Source of the DNA: Gloeotrichia echinulata CP02
Lineage (GTDB): Bacteria > Cyanobacteriota > Cyanobacteriia > Cyanobacteriales > Nostocaceae
Assembly (NCBI GenBank): GCA_038087035.1
Contig: CP051187.1
Span: forward strand, 4,283,001-4,347,000
Reading direction: 5' to 3'
Length of the DNA: 64,000 nucleotides
The position numbers and the translations under genes are program-made. This document shows positions 34,701 through 43,640 of the stretch, piece after piece (within the stretch, counting starts at the first letter, position 1; every line of letters begins with the position of its first letter). The notes below the pieces were generated by a model. It saw nothing but the letters and a program-made list of their open reading frames with translations, was not told the origin of the DNA and made no database searches.

Positions 34701-35444
34701 CTCCGCCTAGAACAAATTAATCTATATACCAAGCTTAAAGGTAATCAACGAGGATACCCCATATTGCAGGATATTTCCTTGAAGATATTCCCTAGTGAAT
34801 GCATTGCCATTGTAGGTCCATCTGGCGCTGGTAAAACTGCCTTATTACAACTAATCAATCGCCTGAATGAACCCACTAGCGGCAAAATATATTTAGAAAA
34901 TCAGGAATATCAGCAAATTCCGATTATCCAGCTACGCCAAGACGTGACACTTGTGTTGCAAGAAACAAAGCTTTTGGGGATGACAGTTCAACAAGCCTTG
35001 GCTTATCCATTAGTTTTGCGTAGTTTACCCAAACAGACAATTCAGCAACGAGTAAATTATTGGATAGAACAACTACACATTCCCAGTGATTGGTTAGCCA
35101 AAACTGAAGTGCAACTTTCAGCAGGACAAAGACAACTAGTAGCGATCGCCCGTGCTTTAGTCATCCAACCTAAAATTTTACTATTAGACGAGCCAACCTC
35201 AGCCCTAGACATCGGTACAGCTTCCCATCTGCTGTTCGTTTTAACCCAGCTGGCTCACACTCATTACACCACAATTTTAATGGTCAATCATCAGCTAGAC
35301 CTAGCACAGATATTTTGCACACGACTATTGCACCTACAACAAGGTCAGTTGTTGGCAGATACAACAGCCTCTGAGGTAGACTGGGTTAATCTACGAGCTA
35401 GCTTGATACACGCAGCAGATCAAGACGCTGAAGAATGGAGTTAG
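34686..35444 (+). CDS. ABC transporter ATP-binding protein
   Basis: The 252-residue protein is a complete ATPase: Walker A GPSGAGKT (44-51), Q-loop LQETKLLG, signature LSAGQ, Walker B ILLLDEP and switch His in VNHQLD. No permease lies alongside; the preceding gene is a membrane protein of unknown family. Its first residues MTND derive from the TGACAAA heptamer array, and homology-like sequence starts at LRLEQINLY. The natural start may have been replaced by the repeat. The substrate is unknown. Confidence 0.88.
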   Translation: MTNDQLRLEQINLYTKLKGNQRGYPILQDISLKIFPSECIAIVGPSGAGKTALLQLINRLNEPTSGKIYLENQEYQQIPIIQLRQDVTLVLQETKLLGMTVQQALAYPLVLRSLPKQTIQQRVNYWIEQLHIPSDWLAKTEVQLSAGQRQLVAIARALVIQPKILLLDEPTSALDIGTASHLLFVLTQLAHTHYTTILMVNHQLDLAQIFCTRLLHLQQGQLLADTTASEVDWVNLRASLIHAADQDAEEWS

Positions 35445-35451
35445 GCAAGTA

Positions 35452-35550
35452 TCAAGGGTCAAGGGTCAAGGGTCAAGGGTCAAGGGTCAAGGTTATTCCC
35501 CCATATCCCCCATATCCCTCATATCCCCATCGCCCTCATATCCCCATCTC
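35452..35550. repeat. TCAAGGG heptamers and CCCATAT tracts
   Basis: About six TCAAGGG/GTCAAGG heptamers (35452-35492) are followed by CCCCCATATCC/CCCTCATAT units to 35545, between the convergent ABC ATPase and response regulator genes. Confidence 0.9.
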
Positions 35551-35552
35551 CC

Positions 35553-36323
35553 CTACAACCGTTGAGTACTCAGGGTAGAACGTGGATTACTAAATCTCTC
35601 TTTAGGTAACTTTGTTTGTGATTGGGGAATATTAGTATTCAAAATTTCCATGTTAAATCGATATCCCACATTGCGAATAGTTTGAATCAAGCTAGGTTGT
35701 CGGGGATCAAGTTCGACTTTTTTCCGCAGCGATAAAACGTGAGTGTCAATAGTGCGCGGGTTATCAATAGCGTCAGGCCAAGCGCGACGCAGCAATTCTG
35801 ATCTAGATAGGGGTACACCTCCTGCTTGTGCTAAAACGTAGAGTAAGCTAAATTCTTGGGGCGTTAAATCAATAAACTCCCCTTGGAAGCGCACACGACG
35901 TTGTACTAAATCGATTTGCAAAGCGCCATAATCTAAATAAGCCGGCGCAATAGGTGTCCGATTGCGGCGAATTAACGCTTCTACCCGTGCGAGAAACTCC
36001 TGCATCCCAAAAGGTTTGCTCAAGTAGTCATCAGCCCCTGCTTTCAAGCCGGCGACGATATCGGCTTCATTAGTCCGGGCTGATAGCATTAAAATTAAAG
36101 GTTGTTGCTGACGGTGCAACCAACGACAAAACTCAATGCCATCACCATCAGGTAAATCAGCATCAAGAATGACTAGTGTCGGTTGCTGGCTTAAAAACAC
36201 TTCCCTTGCTTGATAAATGCTGGCGGCCTGATGCACACGATATTCCAACTGCTGCAAGTGCCAACCCAGCAACGACCTGAGATGGGGATTTCCCTCAACG
36301 ATTTCAATACAAACCGAACCCAC
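35553..36323 (-). CDS. OmpR-family response regulator with atypical acidic pocket
   Basis: The 256-residue protein has a receiver (~4-118) with phosphoacceptor Asp54 (VILDADLP), T/S switch region and SKPFG lysine. It is followed by a winged-helix OmpR/PhoB DNA-binding domain (~130-225; LTPQEFSLLYVL, VDTH-like TIDTHVLSLRKKV) and a disordered tail. The acidic pair that binds Mg2+ is EG (E10, G11) instead of DD/ED, so phosphorylation may be weak or absent. Atypical cyanobacterial regulators such as NblR come to mind, but I cannot assign it. The C-terminus lies next to a heptamer tract. Confidence 0.85.
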   Translation of the reverse strand: MGSVCIEIVEGNPHLRSLLGWHLQQLEYRVHQAASIYQAREVFLSQQPTLVILDADLPDGDGIEFCRWLHRQQQPLILMLSARTNEADIVAGLKAGADDYLSKPFGMQEFLARVEALIRRNRTPIAPAYLDYGALQIDLVQRRVRFQGEFIDLTPQEFSLLYVLAQAGGVPLSRSELLRRAWPDAIDNPRTIDTHVLSLRKKVELDPRQPSLIQTIRNVGYRFNMEILNTNIPQSQTKLPKERFSNPRSTLSTQRL

Positions 36324-36985
36324 GGTGGCAAGATCCCTTAGCGTCGATGATTTTCAAAGTAACAAGCCCAAGGCCAATGTTTTGTAGTCTTTGTTACTCC
36401 AATTGCTATTAGCTTTACATTTCCTCATAGAAATTGGGGCAAAAAATTTAAGTTAAGCCTTGCCCAAAGCGGATTAGTAATGTTCTTAAATTTTTGTTAG
36501 ACTTTTAGGAAATAACTTCCGCTCAAACATCCTACTACTCTGTCAAGATAAAAATGATGGACTGTAGTGCGGGCATCTTGCCCGCGTGAGCGAGACGCTC
36601 ACACTACCAAAAATCCCTCAAAACAAAATTGACAGACTACTACTCCTGGAAGGGGGGAATGCACTAAAACACTATCACCAAAAAAGCTAAACCTGTCGAA
36701 ATCAGTCTTTCAGCTTGCTGGTGAAAGCGCATTTTCTACTGGCAACTTTTAGCCCTACATCCATAAGTAGCATGGGGATGTTGACCAAATAATTCATAAA
36801 ATTAACTTACCGTATAATCATATTTTGTCTTTTCTGGAATAGGATCAGAATACCTTGTAACTGCTGGGGGGTGTTGCCCAAAGTAGATCGGTTGGCTACG
36901 ACTTGAAGCCAAATGGGAACTAATACTTCACATTTGGTGCGGGATCATTTACAATTCTCATTCCAAAGAGATTAACACAGCAGTT
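36324..36985. other. Gene-free region with one MITE-like element
   Basis: 660 bases lie between the divergent response regulator (-) and the 84-residue protein (+). Apart from the element at 36534-36642, the sequence is AT-rich and presumably contains both promoters. No ORF of substance was seen. Confidence 0.5.
36534..36642. mobile_element. MITE-like element, copy 1 of 2
   Basis: This ~109-bp element has TCTGTCAA / TTGACAGA ends and an internal palindrome GTAGTGCGGGC...GCCCGCGTGAGCG with GAGCGAGACGCTC. It is identical to 52469-52577 except for one base (AAACAAA versus AAATAAA). CTACTAC flanks both ends and may be a target duplication. Confidence 0.85.
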
Positions 36986-37240
36986 ATGCTCCAAGACACA
37001 CAAACCATCCGCTTTTACCAAAGAATCACCGACGCCTTCGTCGAGCTATGGAATCGCGGTTATCGCATGGATGATATGCGGATGTATTTGGATGGATATC
37101 TAGCCGCGCTGCGACATGGAAACGTTATCGAACCCTATCTGATTCATCGTCTAGAAGAGGAAGCAAGCCGCTACTTGTACGACGCATCGAACTTTGCCAT
37201 GACACAACCAGAACCAGAACGACAACACGATTACTACTAA
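36986..37240 (+). CDS. Conserved cyanobacterial protein (DUF6761-like)
   Basis: An 84-residue, charged helical protein (FYQRITDAFVELWNRGYRMD, then a C-terminal HDYY). It is found throughout cyanobacteria, and I believe it corresponds to DUF6761, with unknown function. No signal peptide or membrane segment is present. It is a single-gene unit followed by a possible terminator. Confidence 0.7.
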   Translation: MLQDTQTIRFYQRITDAFVELWNRGYRMDDMRMYLDGYLAALRHGNVIEPYLIHRLEEEASRYLYDASNFAMTQPEPERQHDYY

Positions 37241-37353
37241 TGCCCTCGGCCCGGTCATTTTTAGTAACTTGCTCATCAACGCAGATAATTATAGCATATT
37301 ATCTGAATTGAGCAAGAGGTGTGGTGGTGTGAAATTTTGAATAGAAAAACCAT

Positions 37354-37397
37354 CCCCTCAGCCATGTTTTGGTTTTTACATTCGACTGAGGGGACTT
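37354..37397 (+). terminator. Possible terminator stem-loop
   Basis: CCCCTCAG (37354-37361) pairs with CTGAGGGG (37385-37392) across a 23-base loop and is followed by ACTTTT. It lies ~115 bases after the DUF6761-like gene. Confidence 0.45.
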
Positions 37398-37436
37398 TTA
37401 ACTTACAGCCATTTTCAGGTAAATAGACCACGCTTT

Positions 37437-37462
37437 TGGGGCGCAAGGCCTTGCGCCCCTAC
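37437..37462. repeat. Palindromic GC-rich dispersed repeat
   Basis: A GGGGCGCAAGGCCTTGCGCC palindrome preceded by AGGTAAATAGACCACGC, a leader also seen at about 9327 (TAAATAGATCACGC) and 51266 (AGGTCAATAGACCATGC). The mobile unit may therefore be longer than the palindrome. Confidence 0.9.
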
Positions 37463-37518
37463 AAACGACGCCAAAAACCGTTATTTTAGCCTAGAGGCGA
37501 CTAGAAACCAAGAGAATT

Positions 37519-37842
37519 TTACGAAGCTAGAGCAATTGCTAGAAGTTGCTCTAATTCACCATTTTGATACATTTCAATCAGGATGTCGGAACCGCCAATA
37601 AATTTACCATCGATATACACTTGGGGAATTGTCGGCCAGTTGGAATATTCCTTAATTCCTTGACGAATTTCGGAGTTTGCTAGTACGTCAACCGTCTCAA
37701 AGGGAACTCCAAATGTATTGATAATCTGTACAACGTTGTTGGAGAAACCACATTGAGGCATCAATTTGTTTCCCTTCATGAAAATTAGAATTTTGTTGTC
37801 TGTTACTAACTTATCAATTTGTTCTTTGAGTTCTGGCGTCAT
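37519..37842 (-). CDS. grxD: Monothiol glutaredoxin (Grx4/Grx5 type)
   Basis: The 107-residue protein has the CGFS active site (C31 in MPQCGFS) and conserved WPTIPQVYIDGKFIGGSDI. Monothiol CGFS glutaredoxins bind [2Fe-2S] clusters with glutathione and work with BolA proteins in iron-sulfur and iron homeostasis. The BolA gene lies 80 bases upstream on the same strand, a classical pairing. Length is normal. Confidence 0.95.
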   Translation of the reverse strand: MTPELKEQIDKLVTDNKILIFMKGNKLMPQCGFSNNVVQIINTFGVPFETVDVLANSEIRQGIKEYSNWPTIPQVYIDGKFIGGSDILIEMYQNGELEQLLAIALAS

Positions 37843-37922
37843 AGTTTTTCGTTTCCTTGTTTGCGTTCAAAAGTGAGGGTTCAGTATTGAGGAGTAGGGA
37901 GTGATGTCCTCACTCATAACTC

Positions 37923-38186
37923 TTAACTTGACGAAGCGGCTGTTGCCTGCCATGCTTCAGGAGTATAGGTTTTTACTGCCAAGGCATGAATGGCTTCAGT
38001 TGACATAGCTTCGCGGACCGCATCATAAACTAACTGGTGTTGTTGCACCAGTCCCTTACCGCCAAACTGCGATGAAACTACTGTCACCTGATAGTGGTCA
38101 CCGCCACCAGTCAAGTCTTTTACCTGAACCTGGGCGTCTGGCAGTTCCGCTTTGATCATTTCCTCAACCTTCTGGGGACTAATCAT
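37923..38186 (-). CDS. BolA family protein
   Basis: The 87-residue protein has the BolA fold marks GGGDHYQVTVVSSQFGGKGL, VQQHQLVYDAV and IHALAVKTYTPEAW. The invariant His is present. It is the partner of the CGFS glutaredoxin just downstream; BolA-Grx heterodimers share an Fe-S cluster. The two genes are likely co-transcribed. A transposase remnant lies immediately upstream, so the operon promoter may be affected. Confidence 0.93.
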   Translation of the reverse strand: MISPQKVEEMIKAELPDAQVQVKDLTGGGDHYQVTVVSSQFGGKGLVQQHQLVYDAVREAMSTEAIHALAVKTYTPEAWQATAASSS

Positions 38187-38236
38187 CGCAATTCCTGAAA
38201 AAACTTCTTTTCTATTATTAACAGAATATTTGACAT

Positions 38237-38259
38237 CTCCCCCGGTTAGAAACCGGAGG
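38237..38259. mobile_element. IS200/IS605-like right-end hairpin
   Basis: The stem CTCC..CCGGTT - aga - AACCGGAGG sits just past the tnpB stop. This is the usual position of the right-end hairpin of TnpB elements. Confidence 0.6.
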
Positions 38260-38262
38260 ATT

Positions 38263-38814
38263 CTAAACTGATGTTGCTACGGCGGCTATAAGCCGCACTC
38301 CGCAACGTTTGCGATATGATTTATCTAATCTCGTAAACAAATCAATTCGTTGTGGCACTGTCAAAGATGCCCTACCCACCTCGGCTAGGTTTAATCCTAG
38401 CTGTGTGGCTACTTTTCTCATGATGTTAGCACTTCCATTGCAATCGGCATTAATAATGGAGCCATCATGACTTTTGTACTGTCCCCTAGTTGTACGGGTT
38501 CCACTTGCTTTCCACCCTTCAGGCTTTTCGCCATATTTGGGTAGGGAGTCGCAATCAAGGAATGATGCCAAAGAAGTATACGCCTCCTCAGTTATTGTTA
38601 AAGTAATTCCGTACTCTGGGCATAGTTGTTTTAGCCTGTCTATTAATCGACTGGTTGGGATAACTACAAAATTCTGATTATTTCTTTTTCCCATGCTGGA
38701 ATTTTGTTTCTGTCCAATATTCCAACCAATTACAATGTTACCTACTCGGTCACTGAGGCATTGATTAATAATGAATCGCACTGCTTTGTTAATAGCATTA
38801 TTTTTGAGATGAGG
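38263..38814 (-). pseudogene. tnpB: TnpB (IS605 OrfB) C-terminal fragment
   Basis: From about KNNAINKAVRFIINQC to the stop, ~183 residues match the C-terminal half of cyanobacterial TnpB: the RuvC-II glutamate in TITEEAYTSLASFLDCD, the SGTRTTRGQYKSHDG segment and the RuvC-III Asp in INADCNGSANI. The N-terminal half with RuvC-I Asp is absent. The frame instead enters the neighbouring gene. It cannot be an active RNA-guided nuclease. The tail of the ORF and its right-end hairpin are preserved, so a guide-like RNA could still be transcribed. Confidence 0.85.
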
Positions 38815-39406
38815 AAGAGGAATTGCTACCTTGTCTAGGATAGGGAGCATCCACAAAACCCAACTCAAATAGCTGTTGATAGGCTTTCTTACCTAATTCC
38901 CGTGTCGGGTTTTGACTTTTGATAATTTGCACCAATAATGGTACAGCTAGTTCTGGCTGATTGAGCGCCCGATGCACCAATGCTAGGCGATAAGTGCTTT
39001 CATCTCGTAGTTGGGCAGTATTTAGAGCCATTTTCCGCTGGGAATCAGAAACTCTGTTGTCAATTCCAGTGAAGCTGGAGTTTAAATCCTGATAAAAATT
39101 AGATAGCTGATTAAAAATCTGACGTGCTTCTTGGAGCTTTTTGGCAGCCACATCGTATTTTTGGGCAGAAACGGCATCATCTGCCTCTTGTAGGAGCCGC
39201 TGACCGCCTTTAATACTCAATACGCTGTTATTTTCGACTGTAGGACGCAGAGTATTAGGATCGTTGGGGTCAATAGGTTGTGGTGGTTGAGTATTTGTGC
39301 TTGGTGGTGTTGGTGTCTGGGCATAAACTGGGGATAGCAGGCTAAGGGCTGCTATGAATGATAAGCAAGTGTTGCGAATTAAGGGAACATCTGTAGCAAA
39401 GTTCAT
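38798..39406 (-). CDS. Secreted helical (TPR-like) protein, unknown
   Basis: The start at 39406 (MNFATDVPLIRN) gives 202 residues with a signal-like segment (~10-28, CLSFIAALSLLSPVYAQ), a Pro/Thr linker and helical TPR-like repeats (LLQEADDAVSAQKYDVAAKK; YRLALVHRALNQPELAVPLL). The last codons (SSQK, stop) overlap the start of the TnpB fragment by ~16 bases. The C-terminus may have been cut by that insertion. I know no named family. It is probably periplasmic. Confidence 0.65.
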   Translation of the reverse strand: MNFATDVPLIRNTCLSFIAALSLLSPVYAQTPTPPSTNTQPPQPIDPNDPNTLRPTVENNSVLSIKGGQRLLQEADDAVSAQKYDVAAKKLQEARQIFNQLSNFYQDLNSSFTGIDNRVSDSQRKMALNTAQLRDESTYRLALVHRALNQPELAVPLLVQIIKSQNPTRELGKKAYQQLFELGFVDAPYPRQGSNSSSSSQK

Positions 39407-39571
39407 GGGTTGAATTTGTGCGACAAGTATAAACAAAATGTAAACTTCGGGTATCTTAACTCTGTTTTTGTCTATAACAAAGCAAAGCTACATACTAAGT
39501 TTCTTTGTTTTAGACTAAGAACTGGTTGATGAGAGTTCCCATTGCTGCTGCATAGTAGGTAAATTGCGCCT

Positions 39572-41677
39572 ATGAATGATCCCCTAAATTCATCTAATTT
39601 TGCTAATCCGGGTATACCAGCCAACAGTCAGGGGCTGATTTTACAACGCGGTGGTCAAGAACTGATTTTAGAAAAAGCTTTAGATTGCTTCACCGTCAGC
39701 CCTGTGACAAATGTATCTTCCCAACAATTATCTCAGGTTAGTTGGGCTATTTGGCGTCGCAGTATTCCCCAAGCACAGCTAGAAGTTTTCACGATTGCAC
39801 CCAACCTGTTAGACGAGGGGATGTCCCAAGCACGGGCTGCGGAAAATGTTGCCTTTGCCAGTCATGTTTACAAAATTAAAGATAATCCTGGGACTTTTGT
39901 TTATCTCAGTAACCAAATCACAATTCAATTTGCCCCTGGGGTTGATGCTGGTAGGATTAATGCTATAATATCGGCTTTAAACTTAGTCCAAGACAAACCA
40001 GTCCTGGGTTTGTCTAACACTTTCGTGTTTCTTGTGAGTAAGCAAGCAACCGAAAATCCCCTGAAAATTACCAACCAGCTGCAAGGACTCCCAGAGGTTT
40101 TAATAGCTGAACCTAACATCCTCGTGCAACAGGAGCCGCATTACAAACCCCGTGACCCTCTTTATGCCCAGCAATGGTATCTTAACCACAATGGTGGTAA
40201 ACTGTTGGGTGTGGGTTCTCATATTTCTGTAGAAAAAGCTTGGGATATCACTCGCGGTGTCCGTTCGGTGGTTGTGGCTATAGTCGATGATTCCTTTGAT
40301 TTGAACCACCCAGATTTTCAAGGTCGGGGAAAAGTTGTCGCCCCCAGAGATTTGAAGCAAAATGACTTTTTACCCTTGCCGGCTGAAGAGGAAACTAGTC
40401 ACGGTACAGCTTGTGCAGGAATAGCCATTGCTGAAGAAAATGGTGCGGGAATTGTCGGGGTTGCTCCTGGTTGCGCGTTAATGCCAATTCGTACCACTGG
40501 GTTTTTGGATGATCAATCAATTGAGGACATATTTAACTGGGCGATCGCCAAGGGAGCTAGTGTTATTTCTTGCAGCTGGGGAGCATCGGCTGTTTATTTC
40601 CCCCTGTCTTTGCGCCAACGCGCTGCTATTACCCGTGCTGCTACCCAAGGACGCAATGGTAAAGGTTGTGTGATTGTGTTTGCCTCCGGGAACGCCAACC
40701 GCCCCATTGACGGTACTGTGTTGGAGCGGAATTGGCCGAAAAACCTGTTAGCTGGTAATACAGAGTGGCTCAGTGGTTTTCCGGTACATCCAGATGTAAT
40801 TGCCGTGGCTGCTTCCACTAGTTTAAATAAGAAAGCTGCTTACAGTAATTGGGGAGTGAATATTTCAGTTTGTGCCCCTAGTAACAATGCACCACCAGGT
40901 ATGTGGTTTCAAGATACCGGTTTTATGGAAACCCAACCGGCGATCGCTACTTCCCTCGCTGGATTGGGAATATTAACTACCGACCAAATGGGTGCAGCAG
41001 GCTACGATCCAGGCAACTTTACGAATAACTTTGGTGGTACTTCTAGTGCAACTCCTGTAGTTGCGGGAGTTGCTGCACTAGTTTTGTCAGCAAATCCTGA
41101 CCTAACTGCCCAACAGGTCAAACGGATTCTCCAAGACAGCGCGGATAAAATTGTAGACCCGAATCCTGACTCCCAACTGGGTTTGCGTCAAGGTACTTAC
41201 AATAAAAATGGCCATTCCCAATGGTTTGGTTATGGCAAAGTCAATGCAGCTAATGCAGTGTTATTAGCACAACAGATGAGGCCACTTGCTGCAAGTGGCA
41301 CAAAGCAAATCAGAGGAGAAAATAAAAACCTCTTAGCAATTCCCGATAATGACACAAAAGGAATCAAGAGTGCGATTGTGATTGCTGATGCAAGTCCAGT
41401 CCAAGATATTCAGGTAACGGTAAATATTACCCATAATTTTTTAGGTGATTTAGAAATTTATTTAATAGCGCCCAATAATCAAAGTGTGTTGCTGCAAAAT
41501 CGTACATTAGGGCGGCGTACCGATTTACGAACAACTTACACAGTGCGATCGCACCCAGGACTCAGACAGCTACTATCCTTACCAGCAAAAGGACGTTGGC
41601 AATTGTGGGTCATCGACTACGCGTTACAAGATATAGGCAAACTCAATAGCTGGGCCTTAAATTTGGGAACTTATTGA
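39572..41677 (+). CDS. S8 subtilisin-like protease with P (proprotein convertase) domain
   Basis: The 701-residue protein has a ~200-residue N-terminal prodomain-like region, then a peptidase S8 domain with triad D239 (AIVDDSFDLNHPDF), H277 (SHGTACAG) and S491 (GTSSATP). A C-terminal P/Homo-B domain (~590-701; NITHNFLGDLEIYLIAPN, WALNLG) is typical of kexin-like and cyanobacterial calcium-dependent proteases such as Anabaena PrcA. I see no Sec signal peptide, as in PrcA-like proteins. It is a single transcription unit. Orthology to PrcA is not proven. Confidence 0.9.
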   Translation: MNDPLNSSNFANPGIPANSQGLILQRGGQELILEKALDCFTVSPVTNVSSQQLSQVSWAIWRRSIPQAQLEVFTIAPNLLDEGMSQARAAENVAFASHVYKIKDNPGTFVYLSNQITIQFAPGVDAGRINAIISALNLVQDKPVLGLSNTFVFLVSKQATENPLKITNQLQGLPEVLIAEPNILVQQEPHYKPRDPLYAQQWYLNHNGGKLLGVGSHISVEKAWDITRGVRSVVVAIVDDSFDLNHPDFQGRGKVVAPRDLKQNDFLPLPAEEETSHGTACAGIAIAEENGAGIVGVAPGCALMPIRTTGFLDDQSIEDIFNWAIAKGASVISCSWGASAVYFPLSLRQRAAITRAATQGRNGKGCVIVFASGNANRPIDGTVLERNWPKNLLAGNTEWLSGFPVHPDVIAVAASTSLNKKAAYSNWGVNISVCAPSNNAPPGMWFQDTGFMETQPAIATSLAGLGILTTDQMGAAGYDPGNFTNNFGGTSSATPVVAGVAALVLSANPDLTAQQVKRILQDSADKIVDPNPDSQLGLRQGTYNKNGHSQWFGYGKVNAANAVLLAQQMRPLAASGTKQIRGENKNLLAIPDNDTKGIKSAIVIADASPVQDIQVTVNITHNFLGDLEIYLIAPNNQSVLLQNRTLGRRTDLRTTYTVRSHPGLRQLLSLPAKGRWQLWVIDYALQDIGKLNSWALNLGTY

Positions 41678-41707
41678 TACTCCCCACGGCTATAAGCCGG
41701 GGGATTC

Positions 41708-41903
41708 GGTTCTTGCGTACTTAACGTGCTAAATTTTTAATTACAGTCGATAACTTTGTTTTAAAATCAAGGCTTACAGGCGCTTATAGCCAAAATTTTA
41801 ATCATCAGACCTAAAAGGCAGTAAATAATGGCTGTCATCTTATCCCAGCAAGGAGTTCAAGCTTATTTTTCAACATATTTAGCACGCTAAGTACGCAAGA
41901 ACC
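41708..41903. mobile_element. MITE-like element with 27-bp terminal inverted repeats
   Basis: GGTTCTTGCGTACTTAACGT + GCTAAAT (41708-41734) and its inverse with one mismatch (41877-41903) bound 196 bp without coding capacity. On its left, GGCTATAAGCCGGGGGATTC, and on its right a TTCAATGCGGCTAAAGCCGC hairpin (41938-41957), look like IS200/IS605-type end hairpins. Confidence 0.85.
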
Positions 41904-42047
41904 AAGATTATATAAAGTCATCCTACTATACATCTTTTCAATGCGGCTAAAGCCGCACCCGACTTATCCCCATGTCTAAAGCCAGGGGCTTGCGTCTCGC
42001 TTTTTGGTCATTAATCATTTGTCAAGGACAACTGACAAAGGACAAAA

Positions 42048-42824
42048 TTAAGAATTAGGAATTTCTGCAAATGCTTGACTGGCGATTTCTGATTCTTGAT
42101 GGCTTAACTGTTGTAAACTAAGGGCTAAATCAGCTGTCATGTGCTTGGCATTCTTTTTGACACAGCCATTCGTGTAATCTACGGCATTGATTGGCAGTCC
42201 AATCTGAATACAAACATCTGTACCCCACTTTGGATAAGGTTGGCTGTAATTGATGCTGATAGGTACAACTTTAACTCCCAGTCCTGGCTGACTAGATTCA
42301 GCAGCCAAAGCCAGACGTGCAATTCCCTGCTTCAATGGGTGAACTTCACCATCCCGATAAATCCCGCCTTCGGGAAAAATCACCACGGTTTTTTTCTGCT
42401 GAAGTAGTTCAACTCCGTGGCGCAAAGTGGTAATTGAGGGATGTTTAATATCTACAGGAAAGCCCCCTAAACGTCGGACAAACCAGCCTTGTAATCCTTG
42501 ACATTCAGTAATTGCGACCATAAACCGCAGGTGTTTGCCTGTGATACAACCTACAGCCACATAGGGTACCAGCAAGGCATCCCAACGCGCCCGATGGGTA
42601 GGCGCAAGGATCACAGGACCAGTGGTAGGGATATGTTCTTGTCCGATAATTTTAATGCGGCGAAAAAATAATGGTAGAAGGAAGTGACGCCCTAATAGAT
42701 ACGCCAAGGGGCTTAACCAAGGAGAAACCCGCGACGTAGTATAAGACACCCTAGGATTTGTTACAGCTGGAGTATTTACTGGTTTTTCCTGGCAGGCATT
42801 TTCAGTAGAGTAAAATTCCATCAT
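42048..42824 (-). CDS. Lysophospholipid acyltransferase (PlsC family)
   Basis: The 258-residue protein has the HX4D motif as HRARWD (H77, D82), followed by a positively charged binding segment and FPEGGIYRDGEVHPLKQGIA. It is a membrane-associated acyltransferase of the 1-acyl-glycerol-3-phosphate type, transferring a second acyl chain in phospholipid/glycolipid synthesis. Cyanobacteria have several paralogues, and which one this is cannot be told. An extra ~45-residue polar N-terminus is typical of this subgroup. It lies upstream of no obvious partner. Confidence 0.88.
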   Translation of the reverse strand: MMEFYSTENACQEKPVNTPAVTNPRVSYTTSRVSPWLSPLAYLLGRHFLLPLFFRRIKIIGQEHIPTTGPVILAPTHRARWDALLVPYVAVGCITGKHLRFMVAITECQGLQGWFVRRLGGFPVDIKHPSITTLRHGVELLQQKKTVVIFPEGGIYRDGEVHPLKQGIARLALAAESSQPGLGVKVVPISINYSQPYPKWGTDVCIQIGLPINAVDYTNGCVKKNAKHMTADLALSLQQLSHQESEIASQAFAEIPNS

Positions 42825-42935
42825 GACGGTGGCTGCTGATAGTCGGATAAAATATAACGAAAGCTTGATTAGTTACACCGTAGATTTTCTTCCGTGACTT
42901 GTGTCATACCTATTGGACAGTTTTACCTCTGTCCG

Positions 42936-43421
42936 TTATATTCTCTTAGTCCGCCGCGTAGCAAACCAAGCTTGCAGCTGCTGACGACAGGCCGATTCTA
43001 AAATGCCGCCGATGACTTGTAGACTGTGATTAGAAGCAGCACTATCGGGAATATTTGCAACCGTACGAATCGCACCAGTTTTTGTATCATCTACGCCATA
43101 GACAAGTAAACCTAAGCGGGCTTGTACGATCGCACCAGCACACATCGGGCATGGCTCTAAAGTTACATACAAAGTGCATTGATGAAGACGCCAGCTCTGT
43201 AAATTTTTAGCACCTGCCCTAAGAGCGATAATTTCTGCATGAGCGGTGGGATCTATGTCTCGTTCTTTGCGGTTTTCACCTTCGGCAACCATATTACCTG
43301 ACGAATCAATAATTACAGCACCTACCGGGATTTCACCAGCTTCACCTGCTGTTTGTGCCAATTCTAGGGCGCGACTCATCCATTGCCGATGTATAAGATA
43401 TTGTGTGTCTTTAATTAACAT
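42936..43421 (-). CDS. tadA: tRNA adenosine(34) deaminase
   Basis: The 161-residue protein has the zinc deaminase motifs HAE (H61, E63) and PCPMCAGAI (C91, C94). It converts A34 to inosine in tRNA-Arg(ACG) and is essential in most bacteria. Length and motifs are normal. It stands alone between the acyltransferase and glutaredoxin genes on the same strand. Confidence 0.95.
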   Translation of the reverse strand: MLIKDTQYLIHRQWMSRALELAQTAGEAGEIPVGAVIIDSSGNMVAEGENRKERDIDPTAHAEIIALRAGAKNLQSWRLHQCTLYVTLEPCPMCAGAIVQARLGLLVYGVDDTKTGAIRTVANIPDSAASNHSLQVIGGILESACRQQLQAWFATRRTKRI

Positions 43422-43640
43422 ATTAATTATTGCTAAAATATTTTAAATAGCCCCTAGACTGAAAATCCACGAACAATTGTGATAAATATTACATTATCTA
43501 GCAATTAAAAAAAATCATAACTGATAATTTATAATTAGAGCAGATTGCAAATTCATGAGCTACAGATTATTGTCAGGCGCCGGCAAAACGTGCCCCTAGC
43601 TCTGTACTTCATTTATCAGAAAAATGCTCTAGGTTGATTC

